Of a stretch of DNA of 64,000 nt, positions 36,690 through 48,222 are shown one piece after another. The stretch comes from Allolobophora icterica (lineage: Eukaryota; Annelida; Clitellata; Crassiclitellata; Lumbricidae). Made by a program: the position numbers and the translations under genes. Under the pieces are notes generated by a model. That model worked only from the letters and a program-made list of their open reading frames with translations. It made no database searches and was not told where the DNA came from. Position 1 is the stretch's first letter. Each line of letters starts with the position of its first letter. The stretch is from positions 34,006,463-34,070,462 of the forward strand of contig OY744605.1 in the NCBI GenBank assembly GCA_963556255.1. The letters run 5' to 3'.

Positions 36690-38676
36690 CCGACCTCTGT
36701 TTCTCTCATGTCTTTGTCTTAGGTGTGTCTGCTTGTCTGTTTCTTTCGCTGTCTTTCTCTTAGGTGTGTTTGCTTGTCTGTTTCTCTTGCAGTCTTGGTC
36801 TTGCTATAGGTTCGTCTGCTTATCTGTTTCTCCCTTTGTCTTTATCTTACTATTGGTCTGTCTGCTTATCTGTTTCTCTCTTGTCTTTGCTTACTATATT
36901 GTATTGTATTGTATTGTATTGTATATGGGCATTTATAAAGCGCCTCTCGCGGTATAGACCATTCAGAGGCGCTCCCAGTGCACGAGACCCCGAGAGAAAA
37001 GCAGGATTTAAGGTGAGAAAAAGAAGAAGCAACGCTACCAGAGAGAATGGTGGTACGGACAGAAGGAGGAAGTCGGTTCCAAAGTGAGGGACCTATGCAG
37101 GCAAAGGATCTAGACTGAGCCATAGTAGTCCTGACACAAGGAACTAAGAGGCAAGGCGATCAGAAGATCGGAGAGGACGCAGCGAAGCAGCAGAATGAGG
37201 CAGCAGAATTACTATAGGTCTGTCTGCTTATCTGTTTCTCTCCTTGTCTTTGTCTTAGGTCTGTCTGCTTATCTGTTTCTCTCTTTGTCTTTATCTTACC
37301 ATAGGTCTGTCTGTTTATCTGTTTCTCTCCTTGTCTTTGCTTACTATAGGTCTGTCTGCTTATCTGTTTCTCTCTTGTCTTTGCTTCCTATAGGTCTGTC
37401 TGCTTATCTGTTTCTCTCTTGTCTTTGCTTACTATAGGTCTGTCTGCTTATCTGTTTCTCTCTTGTCTTTGCTTACTATAGGTCTGTCTGTTTATCTGTT
37501 TCTCTCTTGTCTTTGCTTACTATAGGTCTGTCTGCTTATCTGTTTCTCTCTTGTCTTTGCTTACTATAGGTCTGTCTGCTTATCTGTTTCTCTCCTTGTC
37601 TTTGCTTACTATAGGTCTGTCTGCTTATCTGTTTCTCTCTTGTCTTTGCTTACTATAGGTCTGTCTGCTTATCTGTTTCTCTCTTGTCTTTGCTTACTAT
37701 AGGTCTGTCTGCTTATCTGTTTCTCTCTTGTCTTTGCTTACTATAGGTCTGTCTGCTTATCTGTTTCTCTCCTTGTCTTTGCTTACTATAGGTCTGTCTG
37801 CTTATCTATTTCTCTCCTTGTCTTTGCTTACTATAGGTCTGTCTGCTTATCTGTTTCTCTCCTTGTCTTTGCTTACTATAGGTCTGTCTGCTTATCTGTT
37901 TCTCTCTTGTCTTTGCTTACTATAGGTCTGTCTGCTTATCTGTTTCTCTCTTGTCTTTGTTTACTATAGGTCTGTCTGCTTATCTGTTTCTCTCCTTGTC
38001 TTTGCTTACTATAGGTCTGTCTGCTTATCTGTTTCTCTCTTGTCTTTGCTTACTATAGGTCTGTCTGCTTATCTGTTTCTCTCTTGTCTTTGCTTACTAT
38101 AGGTCTGTCTGCTTATCTGTTTCTCTCTTGTCTTTGCTTACTATAGGTCTGTCTGCTTATCTGTTTCTCTCTTGTCTTTGCTTACTATAGGTCTGTCTGC
38201 TTATCTGTTTCTCTCTTGTCTTTGCTTACTATAGGTCTGTCTGTTTATCTGTTTCTCTCTTGTCTTTGCTTACTATAGGTCTGTCTGCTTATCTGTTTCT
38301 CTCTTGTCTTTGCTTACTATAGGTCTGTCTGCTTATCTGTTTCTCTCCTTGTCTTTGCTTACTATAGGTCTGTCTGCTTATCTGTTTCTCTCCTTGTCTT
38401 TGCTTACTATAGGTCTGTCTGCTTATCTGTTTCTCTCTTGTCTTTGCTTACTATCGGTCTGTCTGCTTATCTGTTTCTCTCCTTGTCTTTGCTTACTATA
38501 GGTCTGTCTGCTTATCTGTTTCTCTCCTTGTCTTTGCTTACTATAGGTCTGTCTGCTTATCTGTTTCTCTCTTGTCTTTGCTTACTATAGGTCTGTCTGC
38601 TTATCTGTTTCTCTCCTTGTCTTTGCTTACTATAGGTCTGTCTGCTTATCTGTTTCTCTCCTTGTCTTTGTCTTAC
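36690..38676 (+). repeat. 44/45-bp minisatellite, about 33 regular copies plus degenerate edge
   Basis: Unit: TCTGTCTGCTTATCTGTTTC, TCTCTTGTCTTTGCTTACTA, TAGG (44 bp), alternating irregularly with a 45-bp variant carrying TCTCCTTGTC. Homogeneity is highest in 37216-38676 and decays leftward. A LINE fragment interrupts it at 36898-37208. Confidence 0.95.
36898..37208 (-). mobile_element. CR1/L2-like LINE 3' end inserted in the minisatellite
   Basis: The minus strand reads MAQSRSFACIGPSLWNRLPP then SVRTTILSGSVASSF, a 3' UTR with AGGCGCTTTATAAATGCCC and a (CAATA)n tail. TTACTAT on both sides (36891-36897 and 37209-37215) is a 7-bp target duplication of minisatellite sequence. 5'-truncated. Confidence 0.85.
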
Positions 38677-39245
38677 CTAGTGTAAGACAAAGACAAGCAG
38701 AGATACAGAGTAGCAGACATACCTATAGTAAGACAAAGGCAAGCAGAGATACAGAGTAGCAGACATACCTATGGTAAGACAAAGACGAGCAGAGATGCAG
38801 AGTAGCAGACATACCTATGGTAAGACAAGGGCAAGCAGAGATACAGAGTAGCAGACATACCTATGGTAAGACAAAGGCAAGCAGAGATACAGAGTAGCAG
38901 ACATACCTATGGTAAGATAAAGGCAAGCAGAGATACAGAGTAGCAGACATACCTATGGTAAGACAAAGGCAAGCAGAGATACAGAGTAGCAGACATACCT
39001 ATGGTAAGACAAAGGCAAGCAGAGATACAGAGTAGCAGACACACCTATGGTAAGACAAAGGCAAGCAGAGATACAGAGTAGCAGACATACCTATGGTAAG
39101 ACAAGGGCAAGCAGAGATACAGAGTAGCAGACATACCTATGGTAAGACAAAGGCAAGCAGAGATACAGAGTAGCAGACGTACCTATAGTAAGACAGAGGC
39201 AAGCAGAGAAACAGAGTAGCAGACAGTCCTATAGTAGTAAGACAA
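38677..39245 (-). repeat. inverted minisatellite array, about 12 copies of 45-46 bp
   Basis: Unit on the plus strand: GTAAGACAAAGGCAAGCAGA, GATACAGAGTAGCAGACATA, CCTATG. Its reverse complement aligns with the unit of the preceding array (CATAGGTATGTCTGCT against CTATAGGTCTGTCTGCT), so the same family is present in both orientations. The junction is a palindrome with 16-bp arms (38661-38676 and 38682-38697) around CTAGT. Confidence 0.92.
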
Positions 39246-39779
39246 AGAAAGCAGAGTAAGAGATAAGTAGAGGGACTTATGGTCTTTGTCTTTCTATTAG
39301 TCTGTCTGCCTATGTCTTTCTCTGACTTTCTCTGTCTGACTATAGGTCTGTCTGCCTCTCTGTTTCTATCAATGTCTCCTTGTTACTTTTGATCTTCCTG
39401 CCTGCTTATTTCTTCTGGTTTTATGTCTTGCTTTCTGTCTGCCCTCCTATCTCTTTCTAACACTGTGTGTTCCTTCGTTTACGTCTGGCTGCATATCACC
39501 TTTTGTCACTTTCTGTGTCTTACGTGAGGTCTTCTTGCTTGCCTGTTGCTACTACTGTATATATCTCTGTCTATGTCTGTGCCTATCTGTGTCTGCTGCC
39601 TTTCTGTTATCATTTCTGTCTACACCTGACCTTGCACGTCTGTGTGTTTCCCAATCTCTTTTCCTGTCTGTGCCCGCGTTTTGTTTTGGATCGTTCTTAT
39701 AACTGCTAGTGTTAATTGTCTCCATGTGTCACTGATTCAGTAGACGAATTATTACCATTTCAGTGTAGCGTGATAGAGA

Positions 39780-39910
39780 ATGGCCTACCGTATTAGAATA
39801 ATCTGCCCAGTCTAGAAGGACACATGCTCTTACCCATTCGTTTTCCATGGGGCACATGAGTAGGTCTCTTGAATGGTGCTATGTAAATATCCAGAATGAA
39901 TGAATGATGT
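39780..39910 (+). repeat. LINE/SINE 3' tail with (GAAT)n
   Basis: GGTGCTATGTAAATATCCAG followed by AATGAATGAATGA has the GCGCTATATAAAT-plus-microsatellite form of other retroelement tails in the window. The body is not recognised. Confidence 0.4.
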
Positions 39911-40187
39911 CAGTAGGACAAGCAAGAGCTGCGGATTCTGTTGAACGAATCTGCTAGATTCAGATTGCAATAGGGAGACTATAGGAGTAGAAAGATAGGT
40001 GTTGAACCCAGGCGAACAGTTATTGAGTTGCAGGCAGTTATCTTCCAGCAAGTAATGAAACTTAATCTAAACTTTATTCGCATTCTTGAATTAAGCAGTG
40101 AATGTTATAGAGCTGATAACTGTTGCTTGTTGATGTATTGTGTCGGAAATGTGATGGGCCAAATGCATCACATTTTCTCAGTATGGC

Positions 40188-40239
40188 CTTAGTTTACCCA
40201 AATGTACTTCTTACAAGAAGTACATTTGGGTAAACTAAG
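40188..40239. repeat. perfect 25-bp inverted repeat with 2-bp spacer
   Basis: Arms 40188-40212 and 40215-40239 are exact reverse complements, including CCCAAATGTACTTC. An imperfect second hairpin of the same sequence follows at about 40248-40290. Confidence 0.95.
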
Positions 40240-40599
40240 TGCCAAAGTTTAGCCAAATATACTTCTGACAAGAAGTACTTTGGGTAAACTACATTTGGGT
40301 AGCCCCTTCATTGCAAGCGTCTCAGGCAGTTTTACTTTCCATTTTGATGTTGTATTTTTTAAGCTGGCCTAGTCGTCTTTGCTTAAAAGTTATTACGCGA
40401 ATCAGCAGAATCTAAATCCCTGCTTCATATAGGCCGTACTCCCGATCTCTATCTTACTCTATACGTATCTCTCATCATGTCTCATGCACACATGCTCTCT
40501 GTTTCTTCCTTATTCATGCGTTTTCAGACGCTCTTACTTTCTAGTGTTATGCTCATTTAACTTTTTCTCAACCTAACGGCGTTTTCCGTCATTCTCGCG

Positions 40600-41006
<407 letters not shown>

Positions 41007-41985
41007 TCTTGCTTTGCCGTTTTACTTTGTTTCTGTCTTTCTTTTCCTCTTACTCTATTGCTAAGTCTCTGTTTATCGTTCTCCATCTTCATTTCTCTGT
41101 CCGTCTCGTTCTGTCCGTCTCGCTCTCTTGTCCGCTCTCTCGCTCTTCATTTACTCTCATTCCATTTTACTCTAGCACGCAGGCCAAGTCTTTTCTCGTT
41201 CCCTTAGTCGCTCAGTCTTTGATTTAAATGCTTTTGCATTATGACAGATCCGAGCTTTCTCCCGATCTCTCTACGTATTCTAATGCCTAGTAGTTGTGTC
41301 GTTTCTCACTTGCATCAGTGCGAGTGTTTGTCTTGCATTCCCATCCAAGTAAAAGCAAATTGCTCAAATTGAAAATATTTCTAAAATTGGGCTTTTTGTG
41401 GGTATACTGCCAAACTGGCGATGAAATTCGACTGCCTGAGCGCTGAAATGAAGGGGCTACGGAGACCTTTGCCAACACCTCCTCGTGGTGGTCTCTGGGC
41501 ATGCAGTTTTACCAGTATACGTTGACTGCATGGCGAAGATTGGCAGTGGCACGTCATTGTTCTTTTTCTATCGTCAGTGTACCTTACAATCTCATTGGTA
41601 AGCTAGCTAGTTCTTATTCCACTTTTCTTAGTTAAGGAAAACAGTGGGGGGAACTGGTCACATGTTACGTTTTTGGCCAAATTGTCGTGAAATTTTTATT
41701 GGAAGTGACATATATAATTAGCAGTAAAAAATAACTGATAATTTAGGTTACACGCAAAATTACCTTAAAGCGTTGCAAACAGGACTACCAATATCTGGCT
41801 GCATGTTTTAATTCTTCTCCTACTTCAAGTTTTCACTGACTACATCTTTCGATGCTCCATCCGATCACCAGTATTAGTCATTATTTCATTATCGTTCACG
41901 TCGTTGTTATTTATACTAAAAGAGGTCACGGACTCATCGAAGACCCCGCCGCCAGAAGACTCTCTAACTTGTGGGTCACTTTCAC

Positions 41986-42627
41986 CAGTGGCGGCGATCT
42001 TGTCTGAGAGGTGGGGGGACAAAGTCGGCCATAATCTCGCCGACGACCGGTTTTTTAAAATCTTGTCCCAACAAAAATTTCCTTTTCATCTCCGAAAAAA
42101 GTTTATGACCTTTTTTTAGTCAGTAGCCTCAATTTTTACTAATTTTCCCCAATGGTCAATTTCTCGCCCGTACACTTTCCAGAATCTCATCTTCAAAAAA
42201 TCCAAAAAAATTTCCATCTCATCTTCCAAAAAAAGTTGCTGACCTTTTTTTTAGTCCTCCGCCTACTTTCGTGACTTTTCCATGCCTTTTCTGAATAGCT
42301 CACGACTTTCTTTAACTATTCGTTTCCACAAAATTTTTCTACTTTTTTCCTTCTCTTCCTTTTTTCCTTCTCTTACACAATTTCAAAATTTTCTTAATTT
42401 ATTAACTTTTCTCTTCTAATTTTGAGGGGGGACACTTCTGCTCAAAACAGCTTAATTTTCTGGTCAAAAACCCACTCAAAACTCGTTTTCGCCCTCACGC
42501 ACACTTGCATTTCTTGACCTTTTTTGATGAATCTTCAAAATTTGGGGGATTCGATGTATGGAGTGACCCCCACTCTTAAAGGTGGGGGGTCCTGTCCCCT
42601 CGATCCCCCCCTAGATCGCCGCCCATG
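41986..42627. mobile_element. 642-bp hAT-like MITE, family B
   Basis: Ends CAGTGGCGGCGATCTTG and (reverse complement of the right end) CATGGGCGGCGATCTAG, with the perfect 8-bp duplication ACTTTCAC (41978-41985 and 42628-42635). AAAAAAGT-GACC repeats lie inside. Non-coding. Confidence 0.88.
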
Positions 42628-42639
42628 ACTTTCACCCAT

Positions 42640-42850
42640 ATATAGGCGTAGTTTGTGAGGGGTACGAGGAGTAGCCTACCCGTGCCTTACTTTTTAGACT
42701 GGGAGTACCGTACGGTCCGTACCTCGCAATTTTTTAGCAATGCCAATCAATATTTTATTATTGTGCCTTTCCAGAGATCGCAGTGGGGGGACGGTACCGT
42801 CCAGTCCACAAGGGATACCCATGCCCCACAAATTACCCCATGTATATGTG
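42640..42850. mobile_element. small foldback element
   Basis: The left side (GGCGTAGTTTGTGAGGGGTA, then AGTACCGTACGGTCC) is mirrored by the right side (GGACGGTACCGTCCAGTCC, then CACAAATTACCCC). Related sequence recurs in the GPCR intron at 44575-44665. Exact ends are unclear. Confidence 0.55.
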
Positions 42851-43619
42851 AAGAAATGAATAACAATCATTGCGGAACCTATGTAAAGCCCATGACATTG
42901 GTAGGAATTGGCAAAAGTAACGGGCGTAAGATCCGATGCCAGTTATCATTACATGTATATATAACTCTCTAAAAATCTATCACTACACTCGTACCCCGCA
43001 GTGACCATGGTAACGACAAGAATTTAATTCTGGACCATTGCATTTTACGACATCCGCTCCGAGATTTCGGCTACGACGTTGGTCTTTTTTATGACGAAGG
43101 ATTTTCGTGGATGGTTGACGAGATTTGAAAGGGTCGAAAGTTGAACGATATATATACTCGCCAATAACTGTAATTAGGCCTGCATGGCTCTCTGCCTTCG
43201 CGTACGTATGTTTGTCTGCGTGTGTATAATTATGTGGATCGATAGATGGCTGTGTATTTGTCTGGCTCTCAATCTCTGTCTTAGACTGTCTACCTCAGTC
43301 TGTCTTCGATGGTCCGTCCAATCTAATCTGGAACTTACAACAGCGTAACTATTTCTATACCTGACTGCACCAATCGATCGACGCTTCTCAACAATTCCAT
43401 CTGTTATTCAGAAGCACAAACGTAAGGATTGGCTTTCTGATTTAATGAAAAGGATTGGACGAACGAATAACCGAAGACAGTGGGAGTTGCGTACGGTTTA
43501 AACTATGAATACATCTGCCTAGCTAATGAGTACAACTGTAAGTCATGCAGGCCAGCTCATTTACGTAAGAATCGATTGCCAATTAATACAGGCATTTCGT
43601 TAACGCGTTAACTGACGTT

Positions 43620-43816
43620 CAGTCTGAACTATTTGCCCTTTGGAATGAGCTTCTTCGTTCTTCTATTCTCTCAATTAACGTCTCTTCCTCTTTTACCTTT
43701 CTTAAAACTTGCTTTTTCTCTGGGTATCTTGCACTGGGAGCGCTTCTGAATGGCTCTCCCGCTAGAAGCGCTTTATAAATGCCCGAATACAATACAATAC
43801 AATGCAATACTTGCTC
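43620..43816 (+). mobile_element. CR1/L2-like LINE 3' end with (AATAC)n tail
   Basis: It contains TTTGGAATGAGCTTCTTCG, CACTGGGAGCGCTTCTGAAT, AAGCGCTTTATAAATGCCCG and then an ATACA tail. These match the element at 36898-37208 in the opposite orientation, so both are copies of one family. Confidence 0.8.
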
Positions 43817-43982
43817 TTACTGTCTGTGCACTACCTCTGTCCTTTTCTGTCATTCTGTCTGTGTGTCCGTCTGTCTGTCTGTCTGTCTACGTTCTTCCGT
43901 CTGACTTCGTCTATCCGTCTGCCTGTCCGTCCGCTTGTCCATCCGTGCGTCTGTCTGTGTCTGGCTGTGTCTGTTTGTCTGT

Positions 43983-45368
43983 CTAGAGCTCGGACTCGAC
44001 CGTGGCCGAAGTTCTTCTCGCCGAGGTTCTTCTCGCCGAGGTTCTTCTCGTCGCCATGACAACCCGGATCTTCGTACCCGGATGATAGGTCTCCAAGGTC
44101 ATCAGCGACCTTTGCGACCTTGCCCTACCCCCTCCAACCCCGCCTCCTCTACCGCCCTCCCAGCCACGTCGACAGGGACAGAGAAGCCTCTCGAAGCGTC
44201 GACGGAAGTTCTGGCTGAACGCGGCGTAGAGGACAGGATTAGCGGCTGAGTTGGCATACGACAGCGTCATGAGGAACACCAAGAACGACCAGTTGACTTG
44301 AAAGGGAGTGGCCGCCACGAAGTTATAGAAGAGGGGCAGCTGAGCCGGAGCGTAGCTGACGAAGTAGACAACAACGCTGGCGATCAGCATCTTGCGCGTC
44401 CTTATGGCCTCCGAGTCCTTTACACTTCCGCCGTCAGCGACCCTCAACTTCCGGTGTAGATCGGCAGTACCAATGAAGAGGCGTCGACCGATGATGCAGT
44501 AGAGAACGACCTTAAATGCAGACAGACAGAACTGTTCTCTGAGCGCAATTCGTGTAAAACTATCTTAAAATGTGTGTGGGAGGAGGGTACGGTACCCATC
44601 AGTCCAAAAAGTTGGGGGTACGGGTTCCCCTCGTACCCCCCACAAATTACGCCAATGTGTTTTAGTACAAACGTCACCAAATTTTAATTTGCCGTTATTT
44701 GCAACTTTCCTTTTTTGCATTTTCCCGATCAATCATTCGATGTCTCATTTACAGATTTTCAGACTTTCGTAGGCTTCTGAAACTTTATAGGCCCTAGGCA
44801 CAGGGCCTACTGTGCCTAGTGGATAAAACGGCCCTGAGTCTGAGACCTTGGGATTCGTCCTTTGGCAGCTGATAGGCTGAAGAGCGGGCTTGCGCTACGA
44901 AGCGCTGATGAATAAGTTGATCTGCCAAAGACAGTTCTTGTGCATCGCTGAGAAATTCGGACGAGTTTTATTTTATATTTACATTAACAACTACACTAGA
45001 TTCACAATTACACTTAAATTTTGCACAGTTATATTTATGCGTCTGCATTTACATTTTAAATATTTTAAATCTTTTGTGATTTATTATATATATACAACAA
45101 ATACATTACCTGGACGACGACCGGAAGTAGAAAGAAGACGGTGAACTCGGACGCCTTAAAGACGGCGTTTCCGGTCACGTGGTCGCCTGGAAAGTGGATG
45201 AGACAGAGGTTTACTGGAACGGAGGGTGCGGGGCGCCGGAGGGTGTTGAAGATCATCGTCGACAGGGCGCAGAGGGTCGACAGAGGCCAGGTGAAGCCGA
45301 TGGCGACAAGGGTGTGACGGCGACTGCAGACGATGTGAGCCTGGATTGGATGGACGGTCGCTATGTAC
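43983..45368 (-). CDS. rhodopsin-class (class A) GPCR, 3' two exons (TM3 end to C-tail)
   Basis: Exons on the minus strand: 45368-45110 and 44510-43983 (stop TAG). The first starts YIATVHP, the stretch just after the DR of a DRY-type motif; the preceding exon would supply DR. It runs through TM4 (HTLVAIGFTWPLSTLCAL) and the second extracellular loop with one Cys, into TM5 (SEFTVFFLLPVVVQ). The second continues VVLYCIIGRRLF, a third intracellular loop, TM6 (RKMLIASVVVYFVSYAPAQL, with Tyr where many receptors have the CWxP Trp), TM7 with NSAANPVLY (NPxxY) and a basic tail. The TM5 and TM7 sequences suggest a neuropeptide-type receptor; the ligand cannot be named. The C-tail ends in three RRTSA units, a possible kinase-site cluster. 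No TM1-TM3 exon was recognised upstream as far as PPM1L, so the gene is partial here or has lost its 5' part. Confidence 0.8.
44575..44665. repeat. foldback-related repeat in the GPCR intron
   Basis: GAGGGTACGGTACCCATC, TTGGGGGTACGGGTTCC and CCCCACAAATTACGCC resemble, in inverse orientation, the left arm of the element at 42640-42850. It lies inside the 44511-45109 intron. Confidence 0.5.
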
Positions 45369-45384
45369 CTGCAGTTCAGCGTAA

Positions 45385-45545
45385 CGCAATGTTAATGTAA
45401 ACGTAAACTTTAGTGTAATGCTAATGTAAACTGTAATGTAAACGTAAACTGTAGTGTAATGCGAATGTAAACTGTTACGTAACATTGATCGTATTCGTAA
45501 ACCGTAATGTAATGCGAGATTAACGTAAAACGTAATGTGATGTAA
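45385..45545. repeat. degenerate short tandem repeat (AATGTAAACGTAAACTG)
   Basis: About six imperfect units combining GTAATG and GTAAAC blocks, immediately upstream of the GPCR exon. Confidence 0.75.
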
Positions 45546-45593
45546 ACTGAAATACGGCGAAATTCACCGATCTACCGGTTGACCGACCGACTA

Positions 45594-46051
45594 GGGGGCC
45601 GTCCATATATTACGTACGCAAAAATTCGGGAAAATTGGACCCCCTCCCTCCCCTGTCCGCAAGCGTACTTTCTTCCCCACCCCCCTGTGTACGTACGCTT
45701 GACGCACACCCCTCCCCCCCCCCCCCCCCCGAGAAGACCAGCCGCAGAAAGTGTCTCTCTGCACTTTAGGCCAGATTGAAGGATGAGTTAGGGCCAATAT
45801 AGACAAATTATAGGTATCTTGTTCACAGCACAGAATAACTGCACATGGCTTTTATATAATGTAATAAAATGCCATCGGACGACTAGGCCTATAGGACAAT
45901 ACAGAGTTATAAATAGGCTAATGTGGACGTCATAATTAGAAATTTATTTTGCGTACGTACACATTTTGCCCCCCCGTCCGCACCCGTACGCAATATCGCC
46001 AAAATCCGACCCCCGACCCCCTCTTTGCTTACGTAATATGTGGATGGCCCC
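45594..46051. mobile_element. 458-bp Harbinger-like MITE
   Basis: Ends GGGGCCGTCCATATATTACG and (right end, reverse complement) GGGGCCATCCACATATTACG, with CTA at the left and TTA at the right as a mutated 3-bp duplication. C-rich subterminal blocks. No coding content. Related in design and length to 8403-8863. Confidence 0.7.
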
Positions 46052-46054
46052 TTA

Positions 46055-47425
46055 ACTGTCCACTCAGTTACCATAAATGTGACCCTTGAGGTACTAAAAT
46101 TTATTCCACTGTCAGGATAAGTCGTCTACTTAAATTATCATTTCTAATACAACTTATATAACAATATATGACATTTTAAATAAATTTTTGCTTCGGCAGA
46201 CTTTTTTTTAATATTCACTTTTCACATTCTGTGCTCAATTCTCGACAAATGGTAACGGAGCGGAACTTTTTATGGTAATTTTTTTATGTAATTTTGATGT
46301 TATGAGCAGATTTTAAAGACATCATAAATATTTTAGGCCTAATGTTTTTTTGTTCATTTGATCACTGGTAATGATTGGCTGAAGTGATTTTTATTTTGTT
46401 ATTTGGCCAAAAAAATACAGTCAACTTTACGTTGATTAGATTCCCTATTTTTCTTTCGGTAACGGAGTGGAATTTCTTAGCAAAATTTAAAATGTGATGG
46501 AATTAAATAATCATTTGTATTTTAATTTCTTTTATATTTATTTTATAAACATTAATACTAAAAAATATTGGCATGTCAAACTACGCAGAAGGAAGCTGTC
46601 TACCATATATAAATAGCTCATATGTGTTTTGGTAACGGAGTAACGGAGTGGACAAACATTTTCTTAGGGCTATTTTCTTTCTGCTAATAACTTCATAATT
46701 TTACATGTTAGTGCAAAACCAAATATATATTAGTGAAATAGAAATATTAAAGATTTGCTCCAAACAAAAATCAATGTAATTTGCCAAAAAAAGTTTTTGG
46801 CTTCTTCAATTAGTGAATGTGACATATTACCGGAAAATGACTCATTTATGTTGTTACATGTATAGATCACCAAGGAACACTAAATTTTGTTCATAAATTC
46901 ACTTTAATTATAATAAAGAAATGCTTATGTTAACTGTAGCTTTAATAAGAATTACTTAGTCATGTTTCATATATATTAATAAAGTGATCACATTGATTTC
47001 AGAGTTTTGTTATTAATATATTTTGAGTAACGAGACTGTCAAATACTACACATGATTGAAACTCACGATGCATAAAAACGACCATTTTTAACACACTAGA
47101 CTGCTTTAAAAAAACCATTGGGATCTTTGGAACACTTATCAATTGATCTATGCTCTGTCAGAAAATGCATTAAAAAATTATATTTTTATGACCCTTTTTG
47201 GGAATATTTTTTCTCGTAGACCCCCTTGTGAGATTTGGTCAACTTTGACAGCCTATATCCAAAAGATGTGAATAAGTAATCAAGTCAAACTTTGCTAAGT
47301 AATTGACAGCCACATAGACAGTATACATGCAAAAAATTGAAAGCATTGTGCCTGGTAGGCCTACATACGGAGATACTGATCGCTGAATATAGCAAAATTT
47401 AAATATAAAATGAATATTAAGGCAC
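46055..47425. other. AT-rich intergenic sequence with a thrice-repeated motif
   Basis: No gene seen. GGTAACGGAG(T/C)GGA-like motifs occur near 46251, 46456 and 46631 in otherwise AT-rich DNA. Confidence 0.4.
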
Positions 47426-48157
47426 TGTGACGGAAATAGGTTTCCTCTGTTGGCGAACTTTCGGGTGTTTTGTTGGCCGGAATGGGCCTTGATAACTATG
47501 TATGTACGCCAAGGCTGTGGCGAACTTTTTAGTGTTCGCCAGGACAATTGGACGTTGTGTAGAACTTTATAATTTCGCCGTGCCATTTCCGGCTAACTTT
47601 TAGATAGTATTTGCCTGTGTTTGATGGTCTGACAGATAGATTTGTTCGCTTTTAAGGTTCGCCTGTTGGTGGCGAGATTTCGCCAGTTCGCTTGGCTTGA
47701 TCTATGTTCGCCAGTAGTCAGAATGTTCGCCTGAAAACGCTATATAAGGACCTTGTATAGAGCAAACGCTCTCTCGTCGTTTGTCTGGTCTCTCTCGTCG
47801 TTTGTCTGGTCGCTCTCGACGTTTGTCTGGTCGCTCGAGATCTCGTCGTTTGTCTGGTCGCTCTCTCGCTCTTAGTTCGTCGTGGATATTCGTTTGGATC
47901 GTTGACATAGCTCTTCGTGGATTTTACAAGTTTTCAAGCGCTAGTTTGATATATTATTTAAGCTACAGTGTCGAATAAGAAAGAATCTCGGTCGTTGTGA
48001 AATAAAGAGTTTTAATTTACGGCGAAAACGGTCTTTTCTGATTTTTAAGTCTTTGGCCAAAAAGCCGAAGCCGAGCTCAACGGATATTAGCGACGGTCGT
48101 GAGGCATCCTGAAGTCGCGACACGAGCCGTCGGCTGCCTTATCGGAAACACCTTACA
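47426..48157 (+). mobile_element. possible solo LTR
   Basis: The segment begins TGTGACGGAAA and ends CCTTACA (TG...CA). It holds a TATA-like CTATATAAGG at about 47740 and an AATAAA at about 48002, in the order U3-R-U5 would need. Four CGTCGTTTGTCTGGTCGCTC-like units lie between (47771-47865). I could not find a target duplication or a partner LTR, so this is tentative. Confidence 0.35.
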
Positions 48158-48222
48158 GTAGTCCGGTCCCCTGGAAGTAGGCCTAGTAGTTCGCGACAGC
48201 ACCTTTGACATTTAGTATAGCT

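Noticed and set aside
37195..38501. Repeating hydrophobic frames (LSLLTIGLSAYLF) over the 44/45-bp array
   Set aside because: The 44-bp units break the frame repeatedly and no start, splice or promoter context is visible; it is minisatellite.
36690..39245. CRISPR-like array
   Set aside because: Units are contiguous, with no unique spacers, and the DNA is eukaryotic.
47239..47586. 115-codon minus-strand frame as a missing GPCR exon
   Set aside because: No transmembrane pattern or GPCR motif, and it overlaps the possible LTR.
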